The position numbers were made by a program, and so were the translations under genes. A stretch of 6,382 nucleotides of DNA from an uncultured Clostridia bacterium (GTDB lineage: Bacteria; Bacillota; Clostridia; Christensenellales; Aristaeellaceae): assembly GCA_934636425.1 (NCBI GenBank), contig CAKUAV010000164.1:1-6382 (forward strand). The letters are read 5' to 3'. Shown in pieces: positions 1-6,118 of this stretch (within the stretch, counting starts at the first letter, position 1; every line of letters starts with the position of its first letter). The notes under the pieces were generated by a model. That model searched no databases. It was not told where the DNA came from and worked only from the letters and a program-made list of their open reading frames with translations.

Positions 1-592
1 TCGGCGCGATATGCTCCTGCTTCGGGGCAGGGACTTGCTTCGGCTCGGCAGTCGGCGTGTCATGCTCCTGCTTCGGGGCGGGGACTTGTTTCGGCTCGGC
101 AGTCGGCGCGTCATGCTCCTGCTTCGGCGCGGGGGTTTGTTTCGGCTCGGCAGTTGGCGCGGAGGGCTGATCGGCTGTCTGATCGGGAAGCGGCGTTTTG
201 CGCGGCCTGCCGACGCGGCGCTTTCCGCCGTCCTCGCGGCGGGATTCGGGCGACGGCGGCTTGGGCCAGACGCGCTTCGTCCTCGGCTGAGCGGCGATCT
301 GCGACGCGGTCTGTGCGGAATCATCCTTGGGGCTGGCCGACGCGCGCGCCGGTTTATCGGCCGTCTCCCGCTCGGGCTTTGCCGCCGCTGGAGCCGGCTC
401 TTCACGGCGCGGCGCATCGGATTCTTTATCCGGTTTGTTCGCCGCGGGCGTCGACTCGGCGGCATGCGGCGCAGCGGTCAGCAGCTCGATGATGCGCGCC
501 TTGTTGACGCCGGCGGGCAGCTTCACGCCGCTCTGTCTGGCCAGCGCGCGCAGTTCGACCACAGTTTTACTTTGGAGGATGCTATCTTCCAT
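1..592 (-). CDS. rho: Probable transcription termination factor Rho, N-terminal part (runs off left edge)
   Basis: The 197 visible codons start at ATG 592, preceded by AAAGGAG five bases upstream. Residues 6-40 match the Rho_N (SAP-like) pattern: S-K-T-x-x-E-L-R-x-L-A-x-x-x-G-V, a short loop, then N-K-A-R-I-I-E-L-L. In Rho this small helical domain sits ahead of the RNA-binding cold-shock domain and the ATPase, both of which would lie beyond the window. Residues 41 to about 143 form a disordered Ala/Pro/Glu/Lys/Arg segment with a basic AT-hook-like GRPRK at 128-132. From about 145, 17-residue repeats of the form APTAEPKQ(T/V)PAPKQEHD run to the edge in three copies. Long low-complexity inserts after Rho_N are known in Rho of several Firmicutes and Actinobacteria, which supports the call. 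The gene lies 32 bp behind the methyltransferase gene and probably shares its transcript. Because the ATPase is not seen, another Rho_N-domain protein is possible. Confidence 0.7.
   Translation of the reverse strand, partial: MEDSILQSKTVVELRALARQSGVKLPAGVNKARIIELLTAAPHAAESTPAANKPDKESDAPRREEPAPAAAKPERETADKPARASASPKDDSAQTASQIAAQPRTKRVWPKPPSPESRREDGGKRRVGRPRKTPLPDQTADQPSAPTAEPKQTPAPKQEHDAPTAEPKQVPAPKQEHDTPTAEPKQVPAPKQEHIAP
4..161 (-). repeat. 51-bp in-frame tandem repeat in the Rho-like gene
   Basis: Three direct copies with a 51-bp period are anchored by the string atgctcctgcttcgg at 11, 62 and 113 on the plus strand. The period is exactly 17 codons, so the array encodes a 17-residue Pro/Gln/Lys/Glu/His-rich unit without breaking the frame. 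Several differences between copies are silent (for example CCT/CCC for Pro and AAG/AAA for Lys). A few change residues (Thr/Val, Ala/Thr, Asp/Ile). The array may continue past the left edge, so its true copy number is unknown. Confidence 0.9.
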
Positions 593-624
593 GGGGAACT
601 CCTTTCAGTTGGAAAAGAAACGGC

Positions 625-1647
625 TCAATCGTCGCTGTAGCGCTTGACGGCCACCGCCGCGTCGCGCGTAATGGCCTGCTCAACCCAGTGCTCGAGGCCG
701 CAGTATGCCGGCGCGTCCATCACGTCCAGCCCGCATTCGGCCATCATGCCGCGCACCATATCGGGCGCGAGCGTGTTGACGTTGAACGAGAGCGCCATCG
801 CGCCGCCGCGCTTGAGCGTGCGTGTCCAGACGGGCAGCACGTCGTAGAGAATATCCTCGAGCGACACGCCCTTCTTGCCGCCGGGCGCGTGCTGCACGCC
901 GTAGGGCAGATCGGCCGTGATCAGGTGGACGCTCTCCTTTTTGCGCGCGGCGTTCAGCTTTGCGCCGTCGAGCGCCGTGAGCGTCAGCGTGTGTCTCTCG
1001 CCCGCCTTGAAATGCGCCGGCGTATCGGCAAATTCAAAGACATGAAGCCGCGCCGCCTCTTTGCCGTTCTGCGTGAGCGATTTTTCGGACGCGGTGTGCT
1101 TGATTTTGTGATATTCGAGATAGCGCTTGAAATATTTTTCGGCCTCGTCGACGGCGGCCGCGTCCCGATCCGCGCCCACGGCGTGCCAGCCACGGTTGAC
1201 GGCAGCAAAGAGCGTCGTGCCGCGCCCGCACATGGGATCGGCCAGCGTGAGCGGCTCGCCGGGCATGAAATTCGACGCGCACAGCGCCAGATTGATCAGA
1301 TAATCGGTGAATGTCTCGTTGGTCTTGCCCTTGTACTTGAGCACGGCGGGCAGATCGTCGCCCAGATAGGCGTCGGCATGGCCGCAGAGGGGCGTGAGCG
1401 CGCCGCTTTCAGCGCGTTCAAAGAGCACATAAATGTGCGCCGCGCGGCCAAGAAGCGCCGTCTGAGCTTCGTCAAGGCGCGTAGATTCGAATGTCAGCCA
1501 GTCCGCGCCGGCCGCCCTTTCGGGACGCGCGTCGGCGTAAACGCCGCCCTTTTCGAGCAGCAGCGTCATTTCGGACGCGGCCAGCTTCAGCGCCTCGGCC
1601 TGATAGCGGCTGTTGGCGTGGGGCTTCAGCAGAGCTGTATAGATCAT
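625..1647 (-). CDS. TRM11-like SAM-dependent methyltransferase (340 aa)
   Basis: This is a class I (Rossmann-fold) methyltransferase resembling the TRM11/UPF0020 group of RNA or DNA N-methylases. The SAM-binding motif I is DPMCGRGTT at residues 137-145, followed by the acidic strand end VGADRD at 157-162. The catalytic motif IV is ADLPYG at 245-250, a D-x-P-Y version of the (N/D)PPY box typical of methylation on an exocyclic amino group. The first 130 residues replace a recognisable THUMP domain and contain the family-like stretch LKYKGKTNETF (103-113). The start at ATG 1647 is chosen because GGAG lies nine bases upstream and a good promoter ends just before it. The frame stays open 58 codons further to 1821, but that stretch contains the promoter. 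The substrate cannot be read from the sequence; tRNA guanine or adenine is the family-based guess. The Rho-like gene follows after 32 bp, probably in the same operon. Confidence 0.8.
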   Translation of the reverse strand: MIYTALLKPHANSRYQAEALKLAASEMTLLLEKGGVYADARPERAAGADWLTFESTRLDEAQTALLGRAAHIYVLFERAESGALTPLCGHADAYLGDDLPAVLKYKGKTNETFTDYLINLALCASNFMPGEPLTLADPMCGRGTTLFAAVNRGWHAVGADRDAAAVDEAEKYFKRYLEYHKIKHTASEKSLTQNGKEAARLHVFEFADTPAHFKAGERHTLTLTALDGAKLNAARKKESVHLITADLPYGVQHAPGGKKGVSLEDILYDVLPVWTRTLKRGGAMALSFNVNTLAPDMVRGMMAECGLDVMDAPAYCGLEHWVEQAITRDAAVAVKRYSDD

Positions 1648-1675
1648 AATGCAATTCTCCGTTTTTTCAGAGTGT

Positions 1676-1703
1676 ATTTGATGAGACGAATCTGGTTTGT
1701 CAA
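1676..1703 (-). promoter_or_regulatory. Probable sigma-A promoter for the methyltransferase - rho operon
   Basis: On the minus strand a perfect -35 box TTGACA (1703-1698) is followed after 16 bp by TCAAAT (1681-1676), which matches TATAAT at four of six positions. Transcription would start near 1669, leaving a leader of about 22 bases that contains the GGAG ribosome binding site of the methyltransferase. The -10 box is the weak part of this call. The placement argues against the longer open frame starting at 1821. Confidence 0.5.
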
Positions 1704-2760
1704 TCGTTTCCGGCGGCGCAGATGTGCGAAACGGCCAGCGCATTGCAGACTGCGTTTTTTTCGAGACGCGCGCCAATGTGCGCTTCAATGAGACGCCTGC
1801 CGGTTTCACCTCGAATGCCACAATTTCAATCGCCGCAGTCGGCTTTCAGGGGGAAATCACAGGGGGGTTCGGGCGATTGGAGCGTGTTCGAAAAGAGATA
1901 ATCGAAAGCTTTTCGGGTGCGCGGTTTTTGATCGAATCCTCACGGCTTCAGCCGCTTTTCAGGCTGCTCGTATCGCCGCGGCTTCAGCGATTTCTCGTAT
2001 GAACGGCGGCGATGCGGTTTCAGGCAGGGCTGATCGCAGGGGGTTCGGGTTTATTCGGGCGGCTATACGGCGTCATTGGCGGATTCTCCCTTTGCGTGCG
2101 GCGGGCAAAGACGCTCTGGCAATATGCTGTTTCGAATGAATATCGGAAACCATCCGTGATTTGAGTTCCCGGCTCGGGCAAACTTTCGAAAAATCCGGCA
2201 GAATTCGATCGAAAACAGATCTGCTCGTCGGCAGAAAAGAAGCTTCATTGCGGTTCGGGCGATTTTTTCCGAAGGCGCGCCGGCGCACAAATAAATGCTT
2301 TCATTCAATCAGTATGCCCGCACCGCACAGAATATGCCGGTCTTTTCAAGAAAGCGCATAAACGCGACTGCGTATATGCGTCATCGCGCTGCAGCGGCGT
2401 TTCAGGGCGTAAAACGGCAAACACGCACCGTCAGCGGCTCAAAATGGCGCTGATGTGCGACAGTATTGTGCAGAATAATGTTCGGTCAATGCGGGCGCTT
2501 CTTCAATGCGCCGGACGAAACGCGGACTGCGCCGCATCTGGGCGTATATTTCAAAGGGTCGAATGGAATTTCATCAAATCAGGGACGGGCGCGATCTTCG
2601 ATCAGCATGGAACAGGCCTGTAAATCTGCGTCGGCATTGCAAATCACGCATCCGCAGCGCCGAAAAAGAACGGCCGCATATGGATCATTTCGTAATCAAG
2701 CCGCGCTCAAAAGGAATCTCATATCAATCCGTCATCGCTAAATCTTGCGCGCCGCAGTGC
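1704..2760. other. Gene-poor intergenic DNA without recognisable features
   Basis: About 1 kb between the methyltransferase promoter and the 120-bp repeat array. Frames open on either strand are 60-100 codons at most, lack convincing ribosome binding sites and read as unstructured, Arg/Ser-rich sequence that I cannot place in a family. Base composition is visibly lower in G+C than in the flanking genes. I see only small-scale structure: the 13-mer ggttcgggcgatt occurs at 1866 and 2252, with a shorter relative at 2042. There is a cggcttcagc pair near 1943 and 1979, and a 10-bp palindrome CGCTGCAGCG at 2387-2396. I recognise no tRNA, tmRNA, RNase P RNA, SRP RNA or transposon remnant. Confidence 0.6.
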
Positions 2761-3217
2761 GTCTCTAGCGGAATGGCCGACATTGCGGCTGAATCCTCGC
2801 GCTGATTGTGGGATGCATTCGGCATACATCGTCCGTTTCGCGACAATTGATCGAGGCGTTCATGTCGGAATATGTCTCTGGCGGAAGTGCTGATCTTGCA
2901 GATGAATCCTCTCGCTGATTGTGGGATGTGGGATGCATTCGGCATGCATCGTCCGTTTCGCGGCGATCGGTCGGGGCATTTATGCCGGAATATGCCTCTG
3001 GCGGAAGTGCTGATCTTGCAGATGAATCCACGCGCCGACTGCGGAATGTGGGATGCATTCGGCATGCATCGTCCGTTTCGCGGCGATCGGTCGGGGTATT
3101 CATGCCGGAATATGCCTCTGGCGGAAGTGCTGATCTTGCAGATGAATCCACGCGCCGACTGCGGAATGTGAAGGGGCATTCGTTATGCACCGTTCGTTCG
3201 CGGCGATCGGTCGGGGC
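2761..3217. repeat. Tandem array of four ~120-bp units
   Basis: Units run 2761-2873 (113 bp), 2874-2993 (120), 2994-3113 (120) and 3114-3217 (about 104, diverging after 3170). Units 2 and 3 differ at eight positions. Units 3 and 4 are identical over the first 57 bases (3114-3170). Unit 1 is the most diverged and lacks 7 bp, because the doubled gtgggat of unit 2 (2920-2933) is single there. In the middle of unit 4 the match to unit 3 shifts by one base, then returns to register for the block cggcgatcggtcgggg (3201-3216). Because 120 is divisible by three, any stop-free frame stays open through units 2-4, so long open frames appear on both strands and are not by themselves evidence of a gene. 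The array lies about 120 bp downstream of the rpsU terminator. There are no regular short repeats with unique spacers, so it is not a CRISPR array. Its function is unknown. Confidence 0.92.
2932..2950. repeat. Inverted repeat (hairpin) inside repeat unit 2, conserved in the other units
   Basis: GATGCAT, a five-base loop TCGGC, then ATGCATC gives a perfect 7-bp stem. The same element is perfect in unit 3 (3052-3070). It has one mismatch in unit 1 (2812-2830, ATACATC). A related GGGCAT-TCGTT-ATGCACC version with changes on both arms occurs in unit 4 (about 3173-3190). It could be a hairpin in RNA or a protein-binding palindrome in DNA; the sequence does not decide between them. Confidence 0.7.
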
Positions 3218-3337
3218 GCTGCACTTGAAAAACAGCAGAAAACGCGCCGCATTGAGAATGAAAACGGCGGAACCGTTCATGAACTGGCGCGGCCAAATGG
3301 GCGGCGATCAACAGATGCATCGGCCGCCGAAGCTTTG

Positions 3338-3373
3338 AAAAAAAGCCCTTTCGCCATGACGGCAAAAGGACTT
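3338..3373 (-). terminator. Rho-independent terminator of rpsU
   Basis: On the minus strand AAGTCCTTTTGCC pairs with GGCGAAAGGGCTT across a five-base loop GTCAT. The stem is 13 bp with two G-U wobbles, and the pairing runs straight into a run of seven T. It begins 22 bp after the rpsU stop codon. This is a textbook intrinsic terminator and should separate rpsU from the repeat array. Confidence 0.93.
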
Positions 3374-3395
3374 TTCCCGATTCACGACGAGACGA

Positions 3396-3569
3396 TCAGT
3401 ACTTGCGCTTGCGGGCGGCTTCCGCCTTCTTCTTGCGCTTTACGCTGGGCTTCTCATAATGCTCCCTTTTCCTAGCCTCAGCCAGAATGCCGGAACGGGC
3501 AGTCATGCGCTTGAATCTTCTCAGCGCGCTTTCCAGGGATTCATTTTCCCGAATACGTACTTCAGACAT
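3396..3569 (-). CDS. rpsU: 30S ribosomal protein bS21 (57 aa)
   Basis: This is a small, highly basic ribosomal protein of the 30S platform near the mRNA exit and anti-Shine-Dalgarno region. The protein reads MSEVRIRENESLESALRRFK at the N-terminus, the hallmark of the family, then the conserved R-K-R-E-H-Y-E-K-P-S-V-K-R-K-K-K segment (33-48) and a lysine/arginine tail. Its length of 57 residues is normal. The start at ATG 3569 is supported by GGGAGG nine bases upstream and by family alignment; the frame remains open upstream to 3701, but that stretch contains the promoter. The gene is transcribed alone: it has its own sigma-A promoter and a strong terminator. In many Firmicutes a GatB/YqeY-domain gene follows rpsU; here the repeat-bearing intergenic region follows instead. 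Confidence 0.97.
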   Translation of the reverse strand: MSEVRIRENESLESALRRFKRMTARSGILAEARKREHYEKPSVKRKKKAEAARKRKY

Positions 3570-3641
3570 CGTGTTTTCCCTCCCCTCGCGATTGCTGGCA
3601 CTGTATGGCCAATGTAGCATGGGGTTCGCCACACAACCTAC

Positions 3642-3670
3642 ATTATAGCCGATGTAAACGACTTCGTCAA
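3642..3670 (-). promoter_or_regulatory. Sigma-A promoter of rpsU
   Basis: On the minus strand TTGACG (3670-3665, five of six consensus) is followed by a 17-bp spacer and a perfect TATAAT (3647-3642). Transcription should start near 3635, giving a leader of about 65 bases. The leader can fold small hairpins such as GGTT-GTGTGGCG-AACC just after the start and TGGC-CATACAGT-GCCA. This is the strongest promoter match in the window, as expected for a ribosomal protein gene. Confidence 0.9.
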
Positions 3671-3679
3671 TAGTTTTTG

Positions 3680-3702
3680 TGTGAAAATTCTTTGTTTTCA
3701 CA
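3680..3702. promoter_or_regulatory. Perfect 8-bp inverted repeat directly upstream of the rpsU promoter
   Basis: TGTGAAAA and TTTTCACA are separated by seven bases and lie between the HIT gene stop (3715) and the rpsU -35 box (3670). On the minus strand the hairpin is followed by CAAAAACTATTG, with no T-run, so it is not a standard terminator for the upstream operon. Its A/T-rich position, about 45-67 bp upstream of the expected start point, would suit an operator or an UP-like element. The function is not shown by the sequence. Confidence 0.5.
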
Positions 3703-3714
3703 GGCCGTTCATAT

Positions 3715-4053
3715 TTATGCCATTTCTTCGGACAGCTGTTTTCCGCCCAGCAGATGGAAATGCAGATGCTGTACGGTCTGCGCGCCGTCTCGGCCGCAGT
3801 TGGTGATGAGGCGGAAGCCGTTTTCGGCCAGTCCCTGCTCGCGCGCGATCTGAGCGGCGGCGGCGATCACATCGGCCACAACGCCCTTTTCCGCACCCTC
3901 CAGCACATTGGCGACGTGCGTCTTGGGCACGATCAGTATATGCACCGGCGCCTGCGGATGAATATCGCGAAACGCGAACACTTTATCGTTCTCAAACACC
4001 TTGTCGCCGGGAATTTCGCCCCGGATGATTTTGCAAAACAGGCAGTCGTCCAT
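3715..4053 (-). CDS. HIT family protein (HinT-like purine nucleoside phosphoramidase, 112 aa)
   Basis: A small cytosolic nucleotide-binding hydrolase of the histidine triad superfamily; HinT-type members cleave AMP-lysine and related adenosine phosphoramidates. The triad H-L-H-F-H-L-L is at residues 96-102, where the middle histidine (98) is the nucleophile in the family. The N-terminus C-x-x-C (Cys4, Cys7) in MDDCLFCKII, with H46 and H96, fits the zinc-binding version of the branch. The length is typical. AAAGGAG lies just after the mtaB stop. ATG 4053 (MDDCLFCK) matches the usual family N-terminus but is 12 bases from that site. ATG 4062 (adding MIP) is only three bases from it, so the start is uncertain by three residues. 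The gene is the last member of the rsmE - mtaB cluster, 19 bp after mtaB. Confidence 0.93.
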   Translation of the reverse strand: MDDCLFCKIIRGEIPGDKVFENDKVFAFRDIHPQAPVHILIVPKTHVANVLEGAEKGVVADVIAAAAQIAREQGLAENGFRLITNCGRDGAQTVQHLHFHLLGGKQLSEEMA

Positions 4054-4072
4054 GGGAATCATTCGCTCCTTT

Positions 4073-5350
4073 CTACTCAACGACGCGCCCCACAGCCAGC
4101 GCGCCCTCTGTCGATGTAATCAGCACCTTCTGAACGCGGCCGCACTGTCCGTCGGCGCGCACGCGCACATAGCGGGGCGTATAGCCCTCGCACAGGCCGT
4201 CCTCCTCGGTCTCGAAGAGCACGTCCTCAACCGTGCCGATCATCTCTTTGGCGTATTGCGCCTCCAGTTTGTTCCCCAATTCGATCAGTTTTGCCGCTCT
4301 TTCATGCTTAATTTTTTGCGGAACCTGATCGGGCATCCGATCAGCCAGCGTGCCGGCGCGGCGGGAATACGGGAAAACGTGGATCCGCGCAAAGCCGATC
4401 TCCTCGACGAAGGCCAGCGTCCGGCGCGCTTCCTCATCGGTCTCGCCGGGAAAGCCGGTCAAAACGTCGGTGGTCAGCGCGCAGTTCGGGCAGGCGGATC
4501 TGAGCATATCGGCGGCTCGGCGGTATTCGTCCGTCGTGTAGCGCCGCTTCATGCGCGCAAGCACGCTGTCGCAGCCCGACTGAAGCGCCAGATGAAACTG
4601 TGGGCAGACCCTGGGCATGTCGCGCAGCGCCCGGCAGAATTCGTCTGTCACGACCAGCGGCTCGAGCGAGCCCAGCCGCACGCGCAGCACGCCCGGCGTA
4701 TCGTGAACGGCGCGTATGGCGTCGATCAGGCTCTCCCCGCTCTCCCGCCCATAGCTGGCCAGATGAATGCCGGTGAGCACCAGCTCCGCATAGCCCGCCT
4801 CGGCCAGCCGCTTCGCCTCGGCCCTTACGTCCGCAAGCGGCATGGAGCGGATGGGGCCGCGCACGCTGGGTATGATGCAGTAGCTGCACCAGCGGTCGCA
4901 GCCCTCCTGAATCTTCATCACGGCGCGGGTCTTGCCCTCGTGCCGCGTGACCTGAAGATACTCAAACGGCGCGCCCTTCAAGTCCTCCACCGCCGTAAGG
5001 CAGACCTGCTCGCGCTGCGCCCTTTCCAGCAGCTCGACCACCTCGCCGCGCCGCCGGCTGCCCACGACCAGCCGCACGCCCGGCAGCGACACGCGCTCTG
5101 CGTCCCGCTGCGCAAGGCAGCCCGCCACGATGATATCCGACAGGGGATGCTCGCGCGAGATGCGCCGTATCAGCTTGAGCGACTTCTGATCGCCCGTGCC
5201 GGTGACCGTACAGGTGTTGACCAGATACACGTCGGCCTCGCCCTCAAAGGGCACGCTTAAATAGCCGGCGCGCTCGAACAGCTCCAGCATGGCCTCTGTG
5301 TCATATTGATTGACCTTGCAGCCCAGCGTATGAACAGCGATTGTTTTCAT
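4073..5350 (-). CDS. mtaB: tRNA (N6-threonylcarbamoyladenosine(37)-C2)-methylthiotransferase MtaB
   Basis: A radical-SAM methylthiotransferase that adds a methylthio group to C2 of t6A37 in ANN-decoding tRNAs, giving ms2t6A (the YqeV/MtaB branch of the MiaB family). The N-terminal UPF0004 domain holds the three cysteines of the auxiliary Fe-S cluster at 11, 47 and 78 (HTLGCKVNQ, VNTCTVT, VAGCLAQ). The radical-SAM cluster motif C-x3-C-x2-C is at 151, 155 and 158 (EGCDRWCSYCIIP). LALQSGCDSVLARMKR (257-272) and TDVLTGFPGETDEE are conserved later in the barrel. The last roughly 60 residues fit the TRAM RNA-binding domain. The length of 425 aa is near normal. The start at ATG 5350 has AGGAAG seven bases upstream and the conserved MKTIAVHTLGCKVN beginning. 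It follows rsmE by 33 bp and precedes the HIT gene by 19 bp. Confidence 0.97.
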   Translation of the reverse strand: MKTIAVHTLGCKVNQYDTEAMLELFERAGYLSVPFEGEADVYLVNTCTVTGTGDQKSLKLIRRISREHPLSDIIVAGCLAQRDAERVSLPGVRLVVGSRRRGEVVELLERAQREQVCLTAVEDLKGAPFEYLQVTRHEGKTRAVMKIQEGCDRWCSYCIIPSVRGPIRSMPLADVRAEAKRLAEAGYAELVLTGIHLASYGRESGESLIDAIRAVHDTPGVLRVRLGSLEPLVVTDEFCRALRDMPRVCPQFHLALQSGCDSVLARMKRRYTTDEYRRAADMLRSACPNCALTTDVLTGFPGETDEEARRTLAFVEEIGFARIHVFPYSRRAGTLADRMPDQVPQKIKHERAAKLIELGNKLEAQYAKEMIGTVEDVLFETEEDGLCEGYTPRYVRVRADGQCGRVQKVLITSTEGALAVGRVVE

Positions 5351-5383
5351 GTGCTTTCTTCCTATCCTTCAAAACTGGGCGCG

Positions 5384-6118
5384 TCACACGTCGCCCCAGA
5401 GCGCCATGACGACCGCCGCCGAGGCGATGGCCGCCGTCTCCGCGCGCAGTATCCTCGGGCCGAGCGTGACGGGAAGCGCGCCGATACGCTCTGCATCCGC
5501 GATTTCCTCCGCGCCGATGCCGCCCTCCGGCCCGATGAGCAGGCCGATATCCGTCTCGCCGGGACGCGCTTCATGAACGCCGCCCAGCGTTGCGCCGCGC
5601 GCGTCCTCCCACGGCACGAGCATCAATTTGCGCTCCGCCATGTCGTCAAGCGCCTGTTTCCAGCTCATCGGCGCAGCGATTTCCGGCACGCGCCCGCGGC
5701 CGCACTGCTTGGCGGCCTCAAGGGCGATGCGCTCCAGCCGCTCGCGCTTCTTCGAGGCGTCCTTTGCGTCGGGACGCGCCACAGAGCGCGCCATGACCAC
5801 CGGCACGATGCGACTCGCGCCCAGCTCGGTGAGCTTCTGCGCGATCAGCTCGAGCTTTTCCGCCTTGGGATAGCCCATGTAGAGCGTGAGAAAGGCCGGC
5901 GACTCCTTCGAATCGAGCCGCTCCGTCAGGCGCGCGCGCACGATCTCACGGCTCACGTCGGTCAGCTCGGCAGCGAACAGCGCGCCCTCGCCGTCGGACA
6001 CCTCGACCGCCTCGCCCGGGCGCAGGCGCAGCACCTTAAAGGCGTGCGCGGCCTCCTCTGCGGGAAAATCAATGAGCGCGCCCGCGCTGAGCGCCGCCCT
6101 GACGATAAATCGATGCAC
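5384..6118 (-). CDS. rsmE: 16S rRNA (uracil(1498)-N3)-methyltransferase RsmE
   Basis: A SPOUT (trefoil-knot) methyltransferase that makes m3U1498 in the decoding region of 16S rRNA, using S-adenosylmethionine. The 244-residue length is standard. An N-terminal PUA-like domain carries the H-x-x-K-V-L-R-L signature (25-32). The SPOUT domain shows KLELIAQKLTELG (88-100), EAAKQCGR (134-141), the SAM-binding knot IGPEGG (195-200) and LGPRILRAETA (219-229). The start codon is GTG at 6118 (read as Met in MHRFIV), with GGAGGAG 7-14 bases upstream, and the family alignment supports it. It is the first gene of the rsmE - mtaB - HIT cluster. In many Firmicutes prmA precedes rsmE; here the upstream partial gene does not look like PrmA. 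Confidence 0.96.
   Translation of the reverse strand: MHRFIVRAALSAGALIDFPAEEAAHAFKVLRLRPGEAVEVSDGEGALFAAELTDVSREIVRARLTERLDSKESPAFLTLYMGYPKAEKLELIAQKLTELGASRIVPVVMARSVARPDAKDASKKRERLERIALEAAKQCGRGRVPEIAAPMSWKQALDDMAERKLMLVPWEDARGATLGGVHEARPGETDIGLLIGPEGGIGAEEIADAERIGALPVTLGPRILRAETAAIASAAVVMALWGDV

Noticed and set aside
11..640. Long plus-strand open frame over the Rho-like gene, Arg/Leu/Gly-rich with repeats
   Set aside because: It is the complement of the minus-strand gene, which has a Rho_N domain and a good ribosome binding site; the repeats are the 51-bp units read backwards.
688..1791. 367-codon plus-strand open frame over the methyltransferase
   Set aside because: Antisense shadow in GC-rich DNA; the minus-strand frame carries DPMCGRGTT and ADLPYG motifs.
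1648..1821. 58-codon N-terminal extension of the methyltransferase
   Set aside because: It would include the TTGACA promoter region, has no family similarity that I can see, and ATG 1647 has a proper GGAG site.
2761..3217. CRISPR array
   Set aside because: The whole 120-bp unit repeats; there are no short repeats with unique spacers and no cas genes.
2765..3280. 171-codon minus-strand open frame through the repeat array
   Set aside because: No ribosome binding site, and it is open mainly because the 120-bp period preserves frames; other frames on both strands are open too. The possible coding signal is reported as a finding instead.
3680..3702. Intrinsic terminator after the HIT gene
   Set aside because: The stem is A/T-rich and not followed by a T-run on the minus strand, nor on the plus strand.
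4054..4080. TTG start at 4080 for the HIT protein
   Set aside because: It overlaps the mtaB stop and would put the AAAGGAG ribosome binding site inside the coding sequence.
4001..5260. 419-codon plus-strand open frame over mtaB
   Set aside because: Antisense shadow; mtaB on the minus strand has all expected cysteine motifs.
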